From Pelomonas sp047654785 (GTDB taxonomy: Bacteria > Pseudomonadota > Gammaproteobacteria > Burkholderiales > Burkholderiaceae_C), in NCBI RefSeq assembly GCF_047654785.1, contig NZ_JASGKQ010000003.1, forward strand, positions 1,364,001 to 1,428,000: 64,000 bases of DNA. Reading direction: 5' to 3'. Below the pieces are notes generated by a model, which was not told the DNA's origin, made no database searches, and worked only from the letters and a program-made list of their open reading frames with translations. Each line of letters opens with the position of its first letter. The first letter of the stretch is position 1. This document shows, piece after piece, positions 16,550-24,543 of this stretch. The position numbers and the translations under genes are program-made.

Positions 16550-17428
16550 ATGACGTCACGTCAAAACCTCATCAGCCTGTTCGGCCTCGTGCGGGCGTCG
16601 GCGTCGCTGTTCGTCAAGGACATCGGCAACGGCCTGCTGGTGGTCAGCCACAACACGCTGGCGCTGGTCGGGCTGGCGGTGGTGTCGGCGCTGGTGGTGT
16701 TCGCCAGCCAGGCCGGCCTGCAGCAGCAGATCGAATCCGCCACGCTGGGCTGGCTGAGCGCCCGCCAGGAGGCCCGCGCCGAGGCCGAGGGCAACACGCT
16801 GCTGGCCGCCGCCGAGCCGGACGCCATCACCCGCGCCACCGCCGCGGACCCGCGCGCGCTGAGCCGCCAGCAGGCCGCCGTCGCGCACTGGCTGGCGCGC
16901 CGCTACCGCGTGGCGCCGGAGCCCGTCAGCCGCCTGGTGCAGGAGGCCTGGGCCGTGGGCCAGCGCGCCAAGGTCGAGCCGACGCTGATCCTGGCCATCA
17001 TGGCCATCGAGTCCGGCTTCAACCCGTTCGCGCAGAGTGCCGTGGGCGCGCAGGGCCTGATGCAGGTCATGACCCGCGTCCACGACGACAAGTACGAGGC
17101 CTTCGGCGGCACGCACGCCGCGTTCGACCCGGTCACCAACCTGCGCGTGGGCGTGCAGGTTCTGATGGACTGCATACGGCGCGCCGGCAGCCTGGAAGAG
17201 GGCTTGCGCTACTACGTGGGCGGCGCCAACCTGCCGATGGACACCGGCTACACCGCCCGCGTGCTGGCCGAGCATGACCTGCTCAAGTCCGTCGCCGCCG
17301 GCCGGGCCGTGCCGCCCAACACGACGGCGCGGCCGGCGCTGCGCGAGGCCCCCGTGGTCGAGGCGCCGACGGTGGAGGCCGCGTCGGCACCCGCCGGCGA
17401 GTCGGCCCAGGTCGCGCTGCTGCGCTGA
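16550..17428 (+). CDS. Membrane-anchored lytic transglycosylase (SLT domain)
   Basis: This 292-residue protein has one N-terminal membrane helix (about residues 36-53) and a periplasmic SLT domain that cleaves the MurNAc-GlcNAc bond of peptidoglycan. The catalytic glutamate is Glu154 in AIMAIESGFNPFAQS, followed by the AQGLMQVM block (168-174) and a C-terminal YYVGGAN that stands where the usual AYNAG motif would be. A low-complexity Ala/Pro tail follows. GGGAG lies 5 nt before ATG 16550. The gene ends just before the glyA leader. Confidence 0.92.
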   Translation: MTSRQNLISLFGLVRASASLFVKDIGNGLLVVSHNTLALVGLAVVSALVVFASQAGLQQQIESATLGWLSARQEARAEAEGNTLLAAAEPDAITRATAADPRALSRQQAAVAHWLARRYRVAPEPVSRLVQEAWAVGQRAKVEPTLILAIMAIESGFNPFAQSAVGAQGLMQVMTRVHDDKYEAFGGTHAAFDPVTNLRVGVQVLMDCIRRAGSLEEGLRYYVGGANLPMDTGYTARVLAEHDLLKSVAAGRAVPPNTTARPALREAPVVEAPTVEAASAPAGESAQVALLR

Positions 17429-17430
17429 CA

Positions 17431-17436
17431 TACACT
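17431..17436 (+). promoter_or_regulatory. Candidate -10 element for the glyA leader
   Basis: TACACT at 17431-17436 lies 6 nt before the first paired base of the ZTP aptamer (17442), so transcription would begin at the aptamer. No good -35 hexamer is visible, so the call rests on position and the -10 match. Confidence 0.4.
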
Positions 17437-17440
17437 GCCT

Positions 17441-17545
17441 GCTCACGCGACTGGCGATCAGGGGCACGAGCTGCCCCGAGGTGGGCCACCACCGGGGAGC
17501 GTGAGTCGGCCGCCGCGGCCGTTTTCAGCCGTTCGCCTGGGCAGC
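17441..17545 (+). ncRNA. ZTP riboswitch (pfl motif) upstream of glyA
   Basis: This leader has the conserved parts of the ZTP/ZMP aptamer in order: CGACTGGCGATCA (17448-17460), CCACCACCGGGGAGCG (about 17486-17501) and GCCGTTCGCCTGGGCA (17528-17543). The closing stem P1 is perfect over 7 bp (CTCACGC 17442-17448 with GCGTGAG 17499-17505). ZTP riboswitches sense the purine/folate-stress intermediate ZMP/ZTP and usually activate one-carbon genes; glyA is a known target class. A hairpin overlapping its 3' end is listed separately. Confidence 0.92.
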
Positions 17546-17561
17546 TCCGACGTCCCGGAGC
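17544..17561 (+). promoter_or_regulatory. Hairpin competing with the ZTP aptamer 3' end
   Basis: GCTCCG (17544-17549) and CGGAGC (17556-17561) form a perfect 6-bp stem with a 6-nt loop. It can extend by pairing the GG of the aptamer's conserved CCTGGGCA (about 17539-17541) with CC at 17562-17563. The hairpin would therefore consume bases needed for ligand binding, as expected for an expression platform. No T tract follows, so a weak or Rho-assisted terminator, or control of translation, is possible. Confidence 0.55.
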
Positions 17562-17587
17562 CCAACGCCTGACTTCGTCACACCGCC

Positions 17588-18841
17588 ATGTTTGACCGCA
17601 ACACGTCCACCCTCGCCCTGGTCGATCCCGAGATCGCCGCCGCCATCCAGCACGAGAACCGCCGCCAGGAAGAGCACATCGAGCTGATCGCCAGCGAGAA
17701 CTACACCTCGCCGGCCGTCATGCAGGCCCAGGGCAGCCAGCTGACCAACAAGTACGCCGAGGGCTACCCGGGCAAGCGCTACTACGGCGGCTGCGAGTAC
17801 GTGGACGTGGTCGAGCAACTCGCCATCGACCGCCTGAAACAGCTCTACGGCGCCGAGTTCGCCAACGTGCAGCCCAACAGCGGCTCACAGGCCAACCAGG
17901 GCGTGTTCTTCGCGCTGCTGCAGCCGGGCGACACCATCATGGGCATGAGCCTGGCCGAAGGCGGCCACCTGACGCACGGCATGGCGCTGAACATGAGCGG
18001 CAAGTGGTTCAACGTGATCTCCTACGGCCTGAACGCCAAGGAGGAGATCGACTACGACGCGATGGAAGCGCTGGCCCGCGAGAAGAAGCCCAAGCTCATC
18101 ATCGCCGGCGCGTCGGCCTACTCGCTGCGCATCGACTTCGAGCGCTTCGGCAGGATCGCCAAGGAGATCGGCGCCTATTTCATGGTGGACATGGCCCACT
18201 ACGCCGGCCTGATCGCCGCAGGCGCCTACCCCAACCCGCTGCCGCATGCCGACGTGGTGACCTCGACCACGCACAAGAGCCTGCGCGGCCCGCGCGGCGG
18301 CATCATCCTGACCAATGACGAGGCGATCGCCAAGAAGATCAACTCGGCCATCTTCCCCGGCATCCAGGGCGGCCCGCTGATGCACGTCATCGCCGGCAAG
18401 GCCGTGGCCTTCAAGGAGGCGCTGACGCCCGAGTTCAAGGCCTACCAGGAACAGGTGGTCAAGAACGCCAAGGTGCTGGCCGACACGCTGATCGAGCGCG
18501 GCCTGCGCATCGTCTCCGGCGGCACCGAGAGCCATGTGATGCTGGTGGACCTGCGCCCCAAGAACCTGACCGGCAAGGAGGCCGAGGCCATCCTGGGCGC
18601 GGCCCACATGACCTGCAACAAGAACGGCATCCCGAACGACCCGCAGAAGCCCATGGTCACCAGCGGCATCCGCCTGGGCACGCCGGCGATGACGACGCGC
18701 GGCTTCAAGGAGGAGCAGGTGCGCCAGACGGCCCACCTGATCGCCGACGTGCTCGACAAGCCGCACGACGAGGCCAACCTGGCCGCCGTGCGCGAGAAGG
18801 TCGCCGCGCTGACGGCCGCCTTCCCGGTCTACCGCGGCTGA
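17588..18841 (+). CDS. glyA: Serine hydroxymethyltransferase
   Basis: GlyA is the PLP enzyme that converts serine and tetrahydrofolate to glycine and 5,10-methylene-THF, supplying one-carbon units for purine and thymidylate synthesis. The 417-residue length is standard. The PLP lysine is Lys230 in STTHKSLRGPRGG; IELIASENYTSPAV, YAEGYPGKRYYGGCEYVD and MVDMAHYAGLIAAG are classic blocks. ATG 17588 has no strong Shine-Dalgarno sequence, in keeping with control from the ZTP-riboswitch leader. nrdR follows after 22 nt. Confidence 0.98.
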   Translation: MFDRNTSTLALVDPEIAAAIQHENRRQEEHIELIASENYTSPAVMQAQGSQLTNKYAEGYPGKRYYGGCEYVDVVEQLAIDRLKQLYGAEFANVQPNSGSQANQGVFFALLQPGDTIMGMSLAEGGHLTHGMALNMSGKWFNVISYGLNAKEEIDYDAMEALAREKKPKLIIAGASAYSLRIDFERFGRIAKEIGAYFMVDMAHYAGLIAAGAYPNPLPHADVVTSTTHKSLRGPRGGIILTNDEAIAKKINSAIFPGIQGGPLMHVIAGKAVAFKEALTPEFKAYQEQVVKNAKVLADTLIERGLRIVSGGTESHVMLVDLRPKNLTGKEAEAILGAAHMTCNKNGIPNDPQKPMVTSGIRLGTPAMTTRGFKEEQVRQTAHLIADVLDKPHDEANLAAVREKVAALTAAFPVYRG

Positions 18842-18863
18842 CCGGCGACCGACCGCCCGCGCC

Positions 18864-19307
18864 GTGCGCTGCCCGTTCTGCTCTCACACGGAAACCCAGG
18901 TCGTCGAGACGCGGGAGTCCGACGAGGGCGACGCCATCCGGCGCCGGCGCCGCTGCCTGTCCTGCGACAAGCGCTTCACGACCTATGAGCGGGCGGACAT
19001 CGCCCTGCCCTCGGTCGTCAAGAAGGACGGGCGGCGCGCCGATTTCGACCCCGCCAAGCTGCGCGCCTCCATGCAACTGGCGCTGCGCAAGCGGCCGGTC
19101 AGCGTCGAGCAGATCGACGCGGCCCTGAACCGCATCGAGGAAAAGCTGCTCGCCAGCGGCGCGCGCGAGATCGCGTCCACCCGGCTGGGCGAACTGGTCA
19201 TGCGCGAGCTCAAGCGCATCGACAAGGTCGCCTACGTCCGCTTCGCATCGGTCTACCGCAGCTTCGAGGACGTCGACGAGTTCCGCCAGCTGATCCGGGA
19301 AATCTGA
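18864..19307 (+). CDS. nrdR: Ribonucleotide reductase transcriptional repressor
   Basis: NrdR represses ribonucleotide reductase genes when its ATP-cone binds dATP/ATP. The 147-residue protein begins at GTG 18864 with the zinc ribbon CPFC (Cys3, Cys6) and CLSC (Cys31, Cys34) and the basic RRRRRC stretch, followed by the ATP-cone (about residues 49-139: LPSVVKKDGRRADFD to VAYVRFASVYRSF). It lies 22 nt after glyA, a conserved pairing that links one-carbon and deoxynucleotide metabolism. Confidence 0.97.
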   Translation: MRCPFCSHTETQVVETRESDEGDAIRRRRRCLSCDKRFTTYERADIALPSVVKKDGRRADFDPAKLRASMQLALRKRPVSVEQIDAALNRIEEKLLASGAREIASTRLGELVMRELKRIDKVAYVRFASVYRSFEDVDEFRQLIREI

Positions 19308-19318
19308 CCCCGGGTCCA

Positions 19319-19337
19319 CCCTCCCCCCGTCGGAGGG
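19319..19337 (+). terminator. Short hairpin after nrdR
   Basis: CCCTCC (19319-19324) pairs with GGAGGG (19332-19337) around a 7-nt loop, 11 nt after the nrdR stop. A second small inverted repeat, GCGGC/GCCGC, lies at 19394-19407. Neither has a T tract. They mark the boundary before the pilin operon but are weak terminator candidates. Confidence 0.35.
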
Positions 19338-19449
19338 AGGCCGGTGCGGGCACCCCCACCCTCCCCCGCCGCCCCGCCCACGGAGGGAAAGACGCGGCCA
19401 GGGCCGCTTCCTAGAGTTCGTTCATCCGCAACGCACCGAGGAAGCCGCC

Positions 19450-19995
19450 ATGAACCGCACCGCCAGCCCCCGCCGCCAAGCCCGTGGTTTCACCCTGGTG
19501 GAGCTGTGCGTCGGGGTCGGCATCGGCGCCACGCTGCTGGGCCAGGCCATCCCGGCGATGACCCAGTTGCGCCAGGAGCAACTGCTGCGCGCCACCGCCG
19601 ACACGCTGGCCGCCGACCTGCGCTTCGCCCGCAGCGAGGCCGCCCGCCTCGGCGAGGCCGTCCACTTCCGCGTCAGCGCCCGCGGCGCCCAGGCCTGCTA
19701 CCTGCTGCACACCGGCGCGCCCAGGGACTGCGACTGCGCGGGCGGCCAGGCCGCCTGCAAGAGCACCGACAGCGCGGTGCTGAAGGCCGAGTGGCTGCCC
19801 GCCCAGCAGCCGCTGACGCTGAGCAGCAATGCCGAGACGCTGCAGTTCCAGCACCGCCAGGGCCTGGTCACGCAGACCGGCAGCGTCGAGGTCGCGCTGG
19901 AGAACGGCCCCGGCATCCGCCAGGTGATCGCGATCACCGGGCGCGTGCGCAGTTGCTCGACCGGCGGCAAGCTCGGCCGCCTGCCCCGCTGCTGA
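19450..19995 (+). CDS. FimT/GspH-type minor pilin
   Basis: This 181-residue type IV pilin-like protein has a 13-residue basic leader and the prepilin peptidase site at RG|FTLVELCVGVG. Glu5 of the mature protein is kept. The first helix is followed by a GspH/FimT-like region with SEAARLGEAVHFRVS and several cysteines. FimT/FimU-like pilins sit at the pilus tip complex and can bind DNA in some species. It opens a six-gene minor-pilin operon. Confidence 0.88.
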   Translation: MNRTASPRRQARGFTLVELCVGVGIGATLLGQAIPAMTQLRQEQLLRATADTLAADLRFARSEAARLGEAVHFRVSARGAQACYLLHTGAPRDCDCAGGQAACKSTDSAVLKAEWLPAQQPLTLSSNAETLQFQHRQGLVTQTGSVEVALENGPGIRQVIAITGRVRSCSTGGKLGRLPRC

Positions 19996-20059
19996 CCCCC
20001 CAATTCGTGGGGGCCGCGACCGACGGTCAACGCCGCCGGACGAGCGGCAGGGCCATGGA

Positions 20060-20530
20060 GTGAAAATTCCACACATGCGCCAATCCAGCCGTCCGCCACG
20101 AGGCTTCACCCTGATCGAACTGATGGTGACGCTGGTGATCGTCGGCATCCTGGCGGCCATCGCCTACCCCAGCTACACCTCTGCCGTGAAGCGCAGCCGG
20201 CGCGCCGACGCGGCGGCGGTCCTCACCGCGGTGATGCAGGCGCAGGAGCGCTACCGCACCAACCACACCGCCTACACCGACAGCCTGGACACGCTGCAGG
20301 TCAGCCCGGCGGCCATCACCCGGTACTACACCGTCGCCATCACCGGCATCGGCGCCACGCCCAGCCTCACGGGCGGCTACATCGCCACGGCCACGGTCAA
20401 GTCCGGCACGGCGCAGGCCACCGACACCGACTGCGAGAAGCTCGCCGTCCAGGTGAACGGCGCCCAGGTGAAGTACCTGGGCTACAAGAGCTCGAGCACC
20501 GAGAACAACACGGCCTGCTGGGCCCGCTGA
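20060..20530 (+). CDS. PilE-type minor pilin
   Basis: This 156-residue type IV pilin has cleavage at RG|FTLIELMVTLVIVGILAAIA, the canonical N-terminal helix with Glu5, and a short globular domain with a C-terminal cysteine pair (TDCEKL and NTACWAR) that would form the D-region disulfide. It starts at GTG 20060, with AGGG about 7 nt upstream. ATG 20075 gives a shorter 10-residue leader and is also plausible. PilE-like minor pilins prime pilus assembly. Confidence 0.88.
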   Translation: MKIPHMRQSSRPPRGFTLIELMVTLVIVGILAAIAYPSYTSAVKRSRRADAAAVLTAVMQAQERYRTNHTAYTDSLDTLQVSPAAITRYYTVAITGIGATPSLTGGYIATATVKSGTAQATDTDCEKLAVQVNGAQVKYLGYKSSSTENNTACWAR

Positions 20531-20533
20531 GCC

Positions 20534-21163
20534 ATGGAGCGCCGCCCCTCGATCCCCGCCCGGAAGGCCCGCCGCCTGGCCGGGCTGACGCTGGTGGAAA
20601 CCCTGGTCGCGGTGCTGGTGCTGGGCGTGCTCGTCGCGGTGGCCGCGCCGTCGATGGCCGACTTCATGGAACGCCGCCGCATCGCCGCCGCTGCGGGCGA
20701 GCTGCTCAGCCTGTTCAACTACGCCAAGGCAGAAACCAACGCGCTGGCGGCCAACGGCGAGCTGAACCTGCACCTGGAGCCGGTGCCGGGCGAGCTGACG
20801 AGTTGCGCGCGCCTGGCCACCGCCAGCATCGAAGACACCTGCACCTGCACCCGCCCCGCCACCACCGTTTGCCAGGGCGGCAGGAGCTCGCTGGTCCGCG
20901 AATTCATCCTGCCGAGGGACACCGGCGTGCGCTTCGACGCCGCCGCCGTCAAGTGGGGGCTGCACGCCTGCCTGATCACCTTCTACCGCAGCGGCAAGAG
21001 CGGGTTGCCGGAAGGCCCGGTGGTGACGGTGACCGGCGAGCGCACCGGCGCCCGGCTCCGGGTGGAATACAACAACGTCGGTCGGGTGCGGATCTGCGCG
21101 CCGGACGGCTTCAGCGGCTACCCCGTCTGCGACCAACCCGAGCCGCGTGGCACATGCAGCTGA
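20534..21163 (+). CDS. GspH/FimU-type minor pilin
   Basis: This 209-residue pilin-like protein has leader cleavage at LA|GLTLVETLVAVLVLGVLVAV, where the usual first phenylalanine is absent but the Glu at mature position 5 is present. ERRRIAAAAGELLSLFNYAKAETN resembles the GspH helix region. Paired cysteines (DTCTCTRPATTVCQGG) follow. The gene starts 4 nt after the PilE-like stop and overlaps pilW by 10 nt. A second FimT/FimU-like pilin in one operon is common in betaproteobacteria. Confidence 0.86.
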   Translation: MERRPSIPARKARRLAGLTLVETLVAVLVLGVLVAVAAPSMADFMERRRIAAAAGELLSLFNYAKAETNALAANGELNLHLEPVPGELTSCARLATASIEDTCTCTRPATTVCQGGRSSLVREFILPRDTGVRFDAAAVKWGLHACLITFYRSGKSGLPEGPVVTVTGERTGARLRVEYNNVGRVRICAPDGFSGYPVCDQPEPRGTCS

Positions 21164-21903
21164 TCCGGCCGTCCCGTCCGCGCCAGCGGGGCCTGGGCCT
21201 CGTCGAACTCATGGTGGGCATCACCGTGGGGTTGATCGTGGCGGCGGCGGCCTCGCTGATCGCCGTCAACCAGATCAACGAGCACCGGCGCCTGATGCTG
21301 GAAACCCAGATCCAGCAGGATCTGCGCACCGCCTCGGACCTGATCCAGCAGGACTTCCGCCGCGCCGGCTTCCGCGGCAATGCGGAGAACGGCGTCTGGG
21401 CACCGCCGCCGGTGACGGACGGCATCGCCAAGCCCGCCACGCCCAATCTGTACGCCCCGTTCACGGTCAGCAGCACCACGGACGGCCGCACCGTGTCCTA
21501 TGCCTATGCCCGGCGGGACGCGGCGACGAACGCCTACAACGTCCAGCCCACGCCCACCGGCAACGAGCAGTTCGGCGTGAAATGGGACCGGAGCGCCGAG
21601 ACGCTCTACGTCCAGCTGGGCCTCAAGGCCGACGGCCAGCCGAACTGGCAACCCATCACCGACCCGGAGGTGCTGCTGATCAAGGACTTCACGGTGGACG
21701 TCGACACGACATCGCTGAGCCTCGGCGGCTTCTGCGACAAGGCCTGCGGCGGCACGGGCCAGCCCGTCTGCCCGGTGCAGAAAATCCGCAAGGTCAGCTT
21801 CACCATCGTCGGCGTCGCCAGGCACGATGCCAATGTGCGGCGCACGCTGTCGGGCGTCGAGCGCATCCGGGCCGACGACATCTCCGGGACCTGCCCGCCA
21901 TGA
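21154..21903 (+). CDS. pilW: PilW-type minor pilin
   Basis: This 249-residue protein has the PilW signature RGLGLVELMVGITVGLIV with processing before GLGLVE, then INEHRRLMLETQIQQDLRTA and a soluble domain with a Cys pair (GFCDKACGG). PilW is part of the tip-priming complex of type IVa pili with PilV, PilX and FimU. It overlaps the previous gene by 10 nt and the next by 4 nt (ATGA at 21900-21903). Confidence 0.88.
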   Translation: MQLIRPSRPRQRGLGLVELMVGITVGLIVAAAASLIAVNQINEHRRLMLETQIQQDLRTASDLIQQDFRRAGFRGNAENGVWAPPPVTDGIAKPATPNLYAPFTVSSTTDGRTVSYAYARRDAATNAYNVQPTPTGNEQFGVKWDRSAETLYVQLGLKADGQPNWQPITDPEVLLIKDFTVDVDTTSLSLGGFCDKACGGTGQPVCPVQKIRKVSFTIVGVARHDANVRRTLSGVERIRADDISGTCPP

Positions 21904-23195
21904 CGCGCCACGCCTCATCGCCGGCCACGGCGCGCCAGCGGGGCGCGGCGACGCTGATCATCGTCATGGTGCTGTTCCTCGTGATGGCGCTGCTGGCGGC
22001 CTACGCCAGCCGCAGCCTGCTGTTCGAGCAGCGCATCGCCTCCAGCTATGCGCGCGCCAGCCTGGCCCAGGAAGCGGCCGAGGGCGGCATCGAATGGACG
22101 CTCGCCCAGCTCAACGGCCCGCCGATCGACGGCGCCTGCGTCCCGAAGGACGCGGGCGGGCAGCGCTTCATGGACAAATACCTGCAGCTCGACGTCGCGG
22201 ACCGGACCTTCCAGCTGAACAAGATCGTCCGGTCGGTCATGGTGGACTGCCAACGCAGCCCGGACGGTACGGGCTGGGCCTGCCAGTGCCCCGAGCTAGA
22301 GGAGCGGACGGAGCCGGCCGCGGCCGCCGGCGACGACATCACGCCCAGCTTCGGCGTCATTCTGGACACCGGGCCGCGCAACGGCACGCTGCGGGTCAAG
22401 GTGCTGGGCTGCACCGCCAGCGTCGTGGACCGCTGCGTCGGCGTGAGCAACGCGGCGCAGCGCAGCAAGGCCCAGCTGGCGCTCAGCACGCTCGACTCGC
22501 TGGTCGCCCTGGTCGGCGCCGTGCGCACGCCGCCGGCCACGCCGCTCACCGTCAAGGGCGACCTGACGATGACCGGCACCGGCCTGGGGCTGCACAACAC
22601 GGACGCGCGCTCCGCCGGCACGCTGCTGGCCATCGGCGGCACGTGGACGGGCATGAACGACGAGCGCATGGAAGGCGTGCCCGGGACGGCGCTCAGCGAG
22701 CTGCGCGTGCAGGGCGACCCGGCGCTGCGGGACGCGCCGGCGGGCGACGACGTCTTCAAGATGTTCATGGGCATGACCGGCGCGCACTACCGGCACCACC
22801 CCGCGCTGCGGGAGGTGACCTGTGCCGGCGACTGCTCGGAAGCGCTCGCCAAGGCCTATGCGGCGGGCCAGCGCATGCTGTGGGTGAACGGCGCGCTGCA
22901 GATCAGCAGCAACACGGTCATCGGCAGCGTGGACGATCCGGTGCTCATCGTCGCCCAGGACATCGTGCTCGGCGGCCCGTTCCAGATCAACGGCATGCTG
23001 GTGGCGCAGGGCAACCTGACATGGACCAACTCGACCGCCCAGCCCTCGCAGGTGTCCGGCATGGTGCTGGTGACCGGCAGCATGAGCACCCACGGCGCGA
23101 TGGACATCAGCTACCAGCAGGCCGTGGCCGACCGGCTGCGCAACGGCGTCGGCAGCTTCGTGCGGGTGCCGGGCGGCTGGCAGGACGGGATCTGA
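21900..23195 (+). CDS. PilX-type minor pilin, long form with beta-helix-like tail
   Basis: This 431-residue protein has the PilX N-terminus RQRGAATLIIVMVLFLVMALLAAYASRSL, which lacks the strict FTLIE signature as PilX proteins do, followed by an EAAEGGIEWTLAQL helix. Classical PilX is about 170-200 residues; the extra C-terminal half (about 240-420) has short repeating beta-type segments such as QISSNTVIGSVDDPVLIVAQ and GGPFQINGMLVAQGNL, suggesting a beta-helix or adhesive extension. Its start overlaps the pilW stop and its stop is 4 nt before the PilV-like start. Confidence 0.82.
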   Translation: MTRHASSPATARQRGAATLIIVMVLFLVMALLAAYASRSLLFEQRIASSYARASLAQEAAEGGIEWTLAQLNGPPIDGACVPKDAGGQRFMDKYLQLDVADRTFQLNKIVRSVMVDCQRSPDGTGWACQCPELEERTEPAAAAGDDITPSFGVILDTGPRNGTLRVKVLGCTASVVDRCVGVSNAAQRSKAQLALSTLDSLVALVGAVRTPPATPLTVKGDLTMTGTGLGLHNTDARSAGTLLAIGGTWTGMNDERMEGVPGTALSELRVQGDPALRDAPAGDDVFKMFMGMTGAHYRHHPALREVTCAGDCSEALAKAYAAGQRMLWVNGALQISSNTVIGSVDDPVLIVAQDIVLGGPFQINGMLVAQGNLTWTNSTAQPSQVSGMVLVTGSMSTHGAMDISYQQAVADRLRNGVGSFVRVPGGWQDGI

Positions 23196-23199
23196 CCCC

Positions 23200-24504
23200 A
23201 TGAAGCCCTCGCAGCGTCCCCTCATCCAGCCGCGCCGCCGCGCGCGCGGCGTGACGCTGATCGAAGCGCTGGTCGCGCTGATGGTGATGTCCTTCGGCAT
23301 GGTGGCGCTCGTCAGCCTGATGGTGAACCTGCGCCATGGCGGCGATGTCGCCAAGCAGCGCAGCGAAGCGATGCGGCTGGCGCAGCAGGAACTGGCGGCG
23401 CTGCGCGCCTTCCCCTACGTGGACAAGCCGGACGACGCGCCGGCCGGCACCATCGACTACGACGACGGCCTGAAGGCCGCCGCCGCACGGACCCCGAGCC
23501 TGAGCGACACCAACGCGACCTTCTCCGTGCTGCGCGAGGTGCAGCCCTTCATCAAGGACGCGGACGACCCGCAGGCACGCACGGTGTCGGTCACCGTCAG
23601 CTGGAAAGACCGCGCCGACACCGAGGAGCGACTGAAGCTCCACACCGTCGTCTCCCGCACCGACCCGGTGTTCTCCGGCGCGCTCGGCATCGCGCCGCCG
23701 GTCAACGGCGTCCGCACGCCCTCCGGCCGCAACCCCGCGATCCCGGCCACGGCGAAAGACCTCGGCGACGGCCGCAGCGCCTTCCGACCGCCCGGCGGCG
23801 GCACGGCCGTCTGGGTGTTCGACAACGCCAGCGGCACCATCACCGGCAAGTGCGAGATCGACATCAACACCCCCGTGTCCTCGCTGACGCCGGAGAGCGT
23901 CGAGACCTGCCGGAACAACACGGTGGGCTACCTGCTCAGCGGCACCATCCGCTTCTCCAGCACCAACCCGGCCGACCCGAAGGCGCCCGAGGCGGCGGCG
24001 CGGCCCTTGTCGCTCACCGTGTCGCTGTCGGCCAGCGAGTTCAAGAAGCAGCGCGGCAACACCTGGGAGCTGCTGCCCGGCAGGGAGTACCCGGCCGGGC
24101 TCACGCCCACCTGCTTCAGCGACGCGCCGTCCTCGGCGGGCAGCGGCCAGCCCTTCGTCAACTACCACTGCATCATCTACCCGAACGCCCAGTCGCCGCG
24201 CAACTGGTGGGGGCAGGTGCTGCTGTCGGGGCTGGACCTCGGCACCCGGCCCTCGCAGTTCCAGGTCTGCCGCTACAGCGCCGACTACAACGGCAACGGC
24301 TACACCTACGTCCTCATCAGCGCCGCCGAAGGCAAGTTCAAGATCGACAACGAGGAGCACCCCGAGGTCTACCGCGGCGTCAGCCGGTCGCTGGCGCGGC
24401 AGAACTTCCTCGTCGTGCGCGGCGACGTCGGCTGCCCGACCGCGCCGCCGGCCGACCCGGCGAACGGCATCTTCGTCGACTACTCGACCGTCCGGCTCCA
24501 GTGA
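23200..24504 (+). CDS. PilV-type minor pilin, large
   Basis: This 434-residue protein is a PilV-like pilin: processing at RARG|VTLIEALVALMVMSFGMVAL with mature Glu5, then MRLAQQELAALRAFPY, typical of PilV. The large soluble domain has several cysteines (KCEID, VETCRNN, PTCFSD, YHCIIY, QVCRYS). It ends the minor-pilin operon. No pilY1 adhesin gene is present here, although PilY1 usually belongs with these proteins, so it must be elsewhere or be replaced by the larger PilX/PilV proteins. Confidence 0.83.
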   Translation: MKPSQRPLIQPRRRARGVTLIEALVALMVMSFGMVALVSLMVNLRHGGDVAKQRSEAMRLAQQELAALRAFPYVDKPDDAPAGTIDYDDGLKAAAARTPSLSDTNATFSVLREVQPFIKDADDPQARTVSVTVSWKDRADTEERLKLHTVVSRTDPVFSGALGIAPPVNGVRTPSGRNPAIPATAKDLGDGRSAFRPPGGGTAVWVFDNASGTITGKCEIDINTPVSSLTPESVETCRNNTVGYLLSGTIRFSSTNPADPKAPEAAARPLSLTVSLSASEFKKQRGNTWELLPGREYPAGLTPTCFSDAPSSAGSGQPFVNYHCIIYPNAQSPRNWWGQVLLSGLDLGTRPSQFQVCRYSADYNGNGYTYVLISAAEGKFKIDNEEHPEVYRGVSRSLARQNFLVVRGDVGCPTAPPADPANGIFVDYSTVRLQ

Positions 24505-24543
24505 TGAACCGGTGCTGACGGCGGCGCTGGCTAGACTGGCCGG

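Noticed and set aside
16465..16560. Proline-rich upstream frame in the lytic transglycosylase leader
   Set aside because: It has no stop before the main gene and no ribosome site; the Pro codons come from GC-rich leader sequence.
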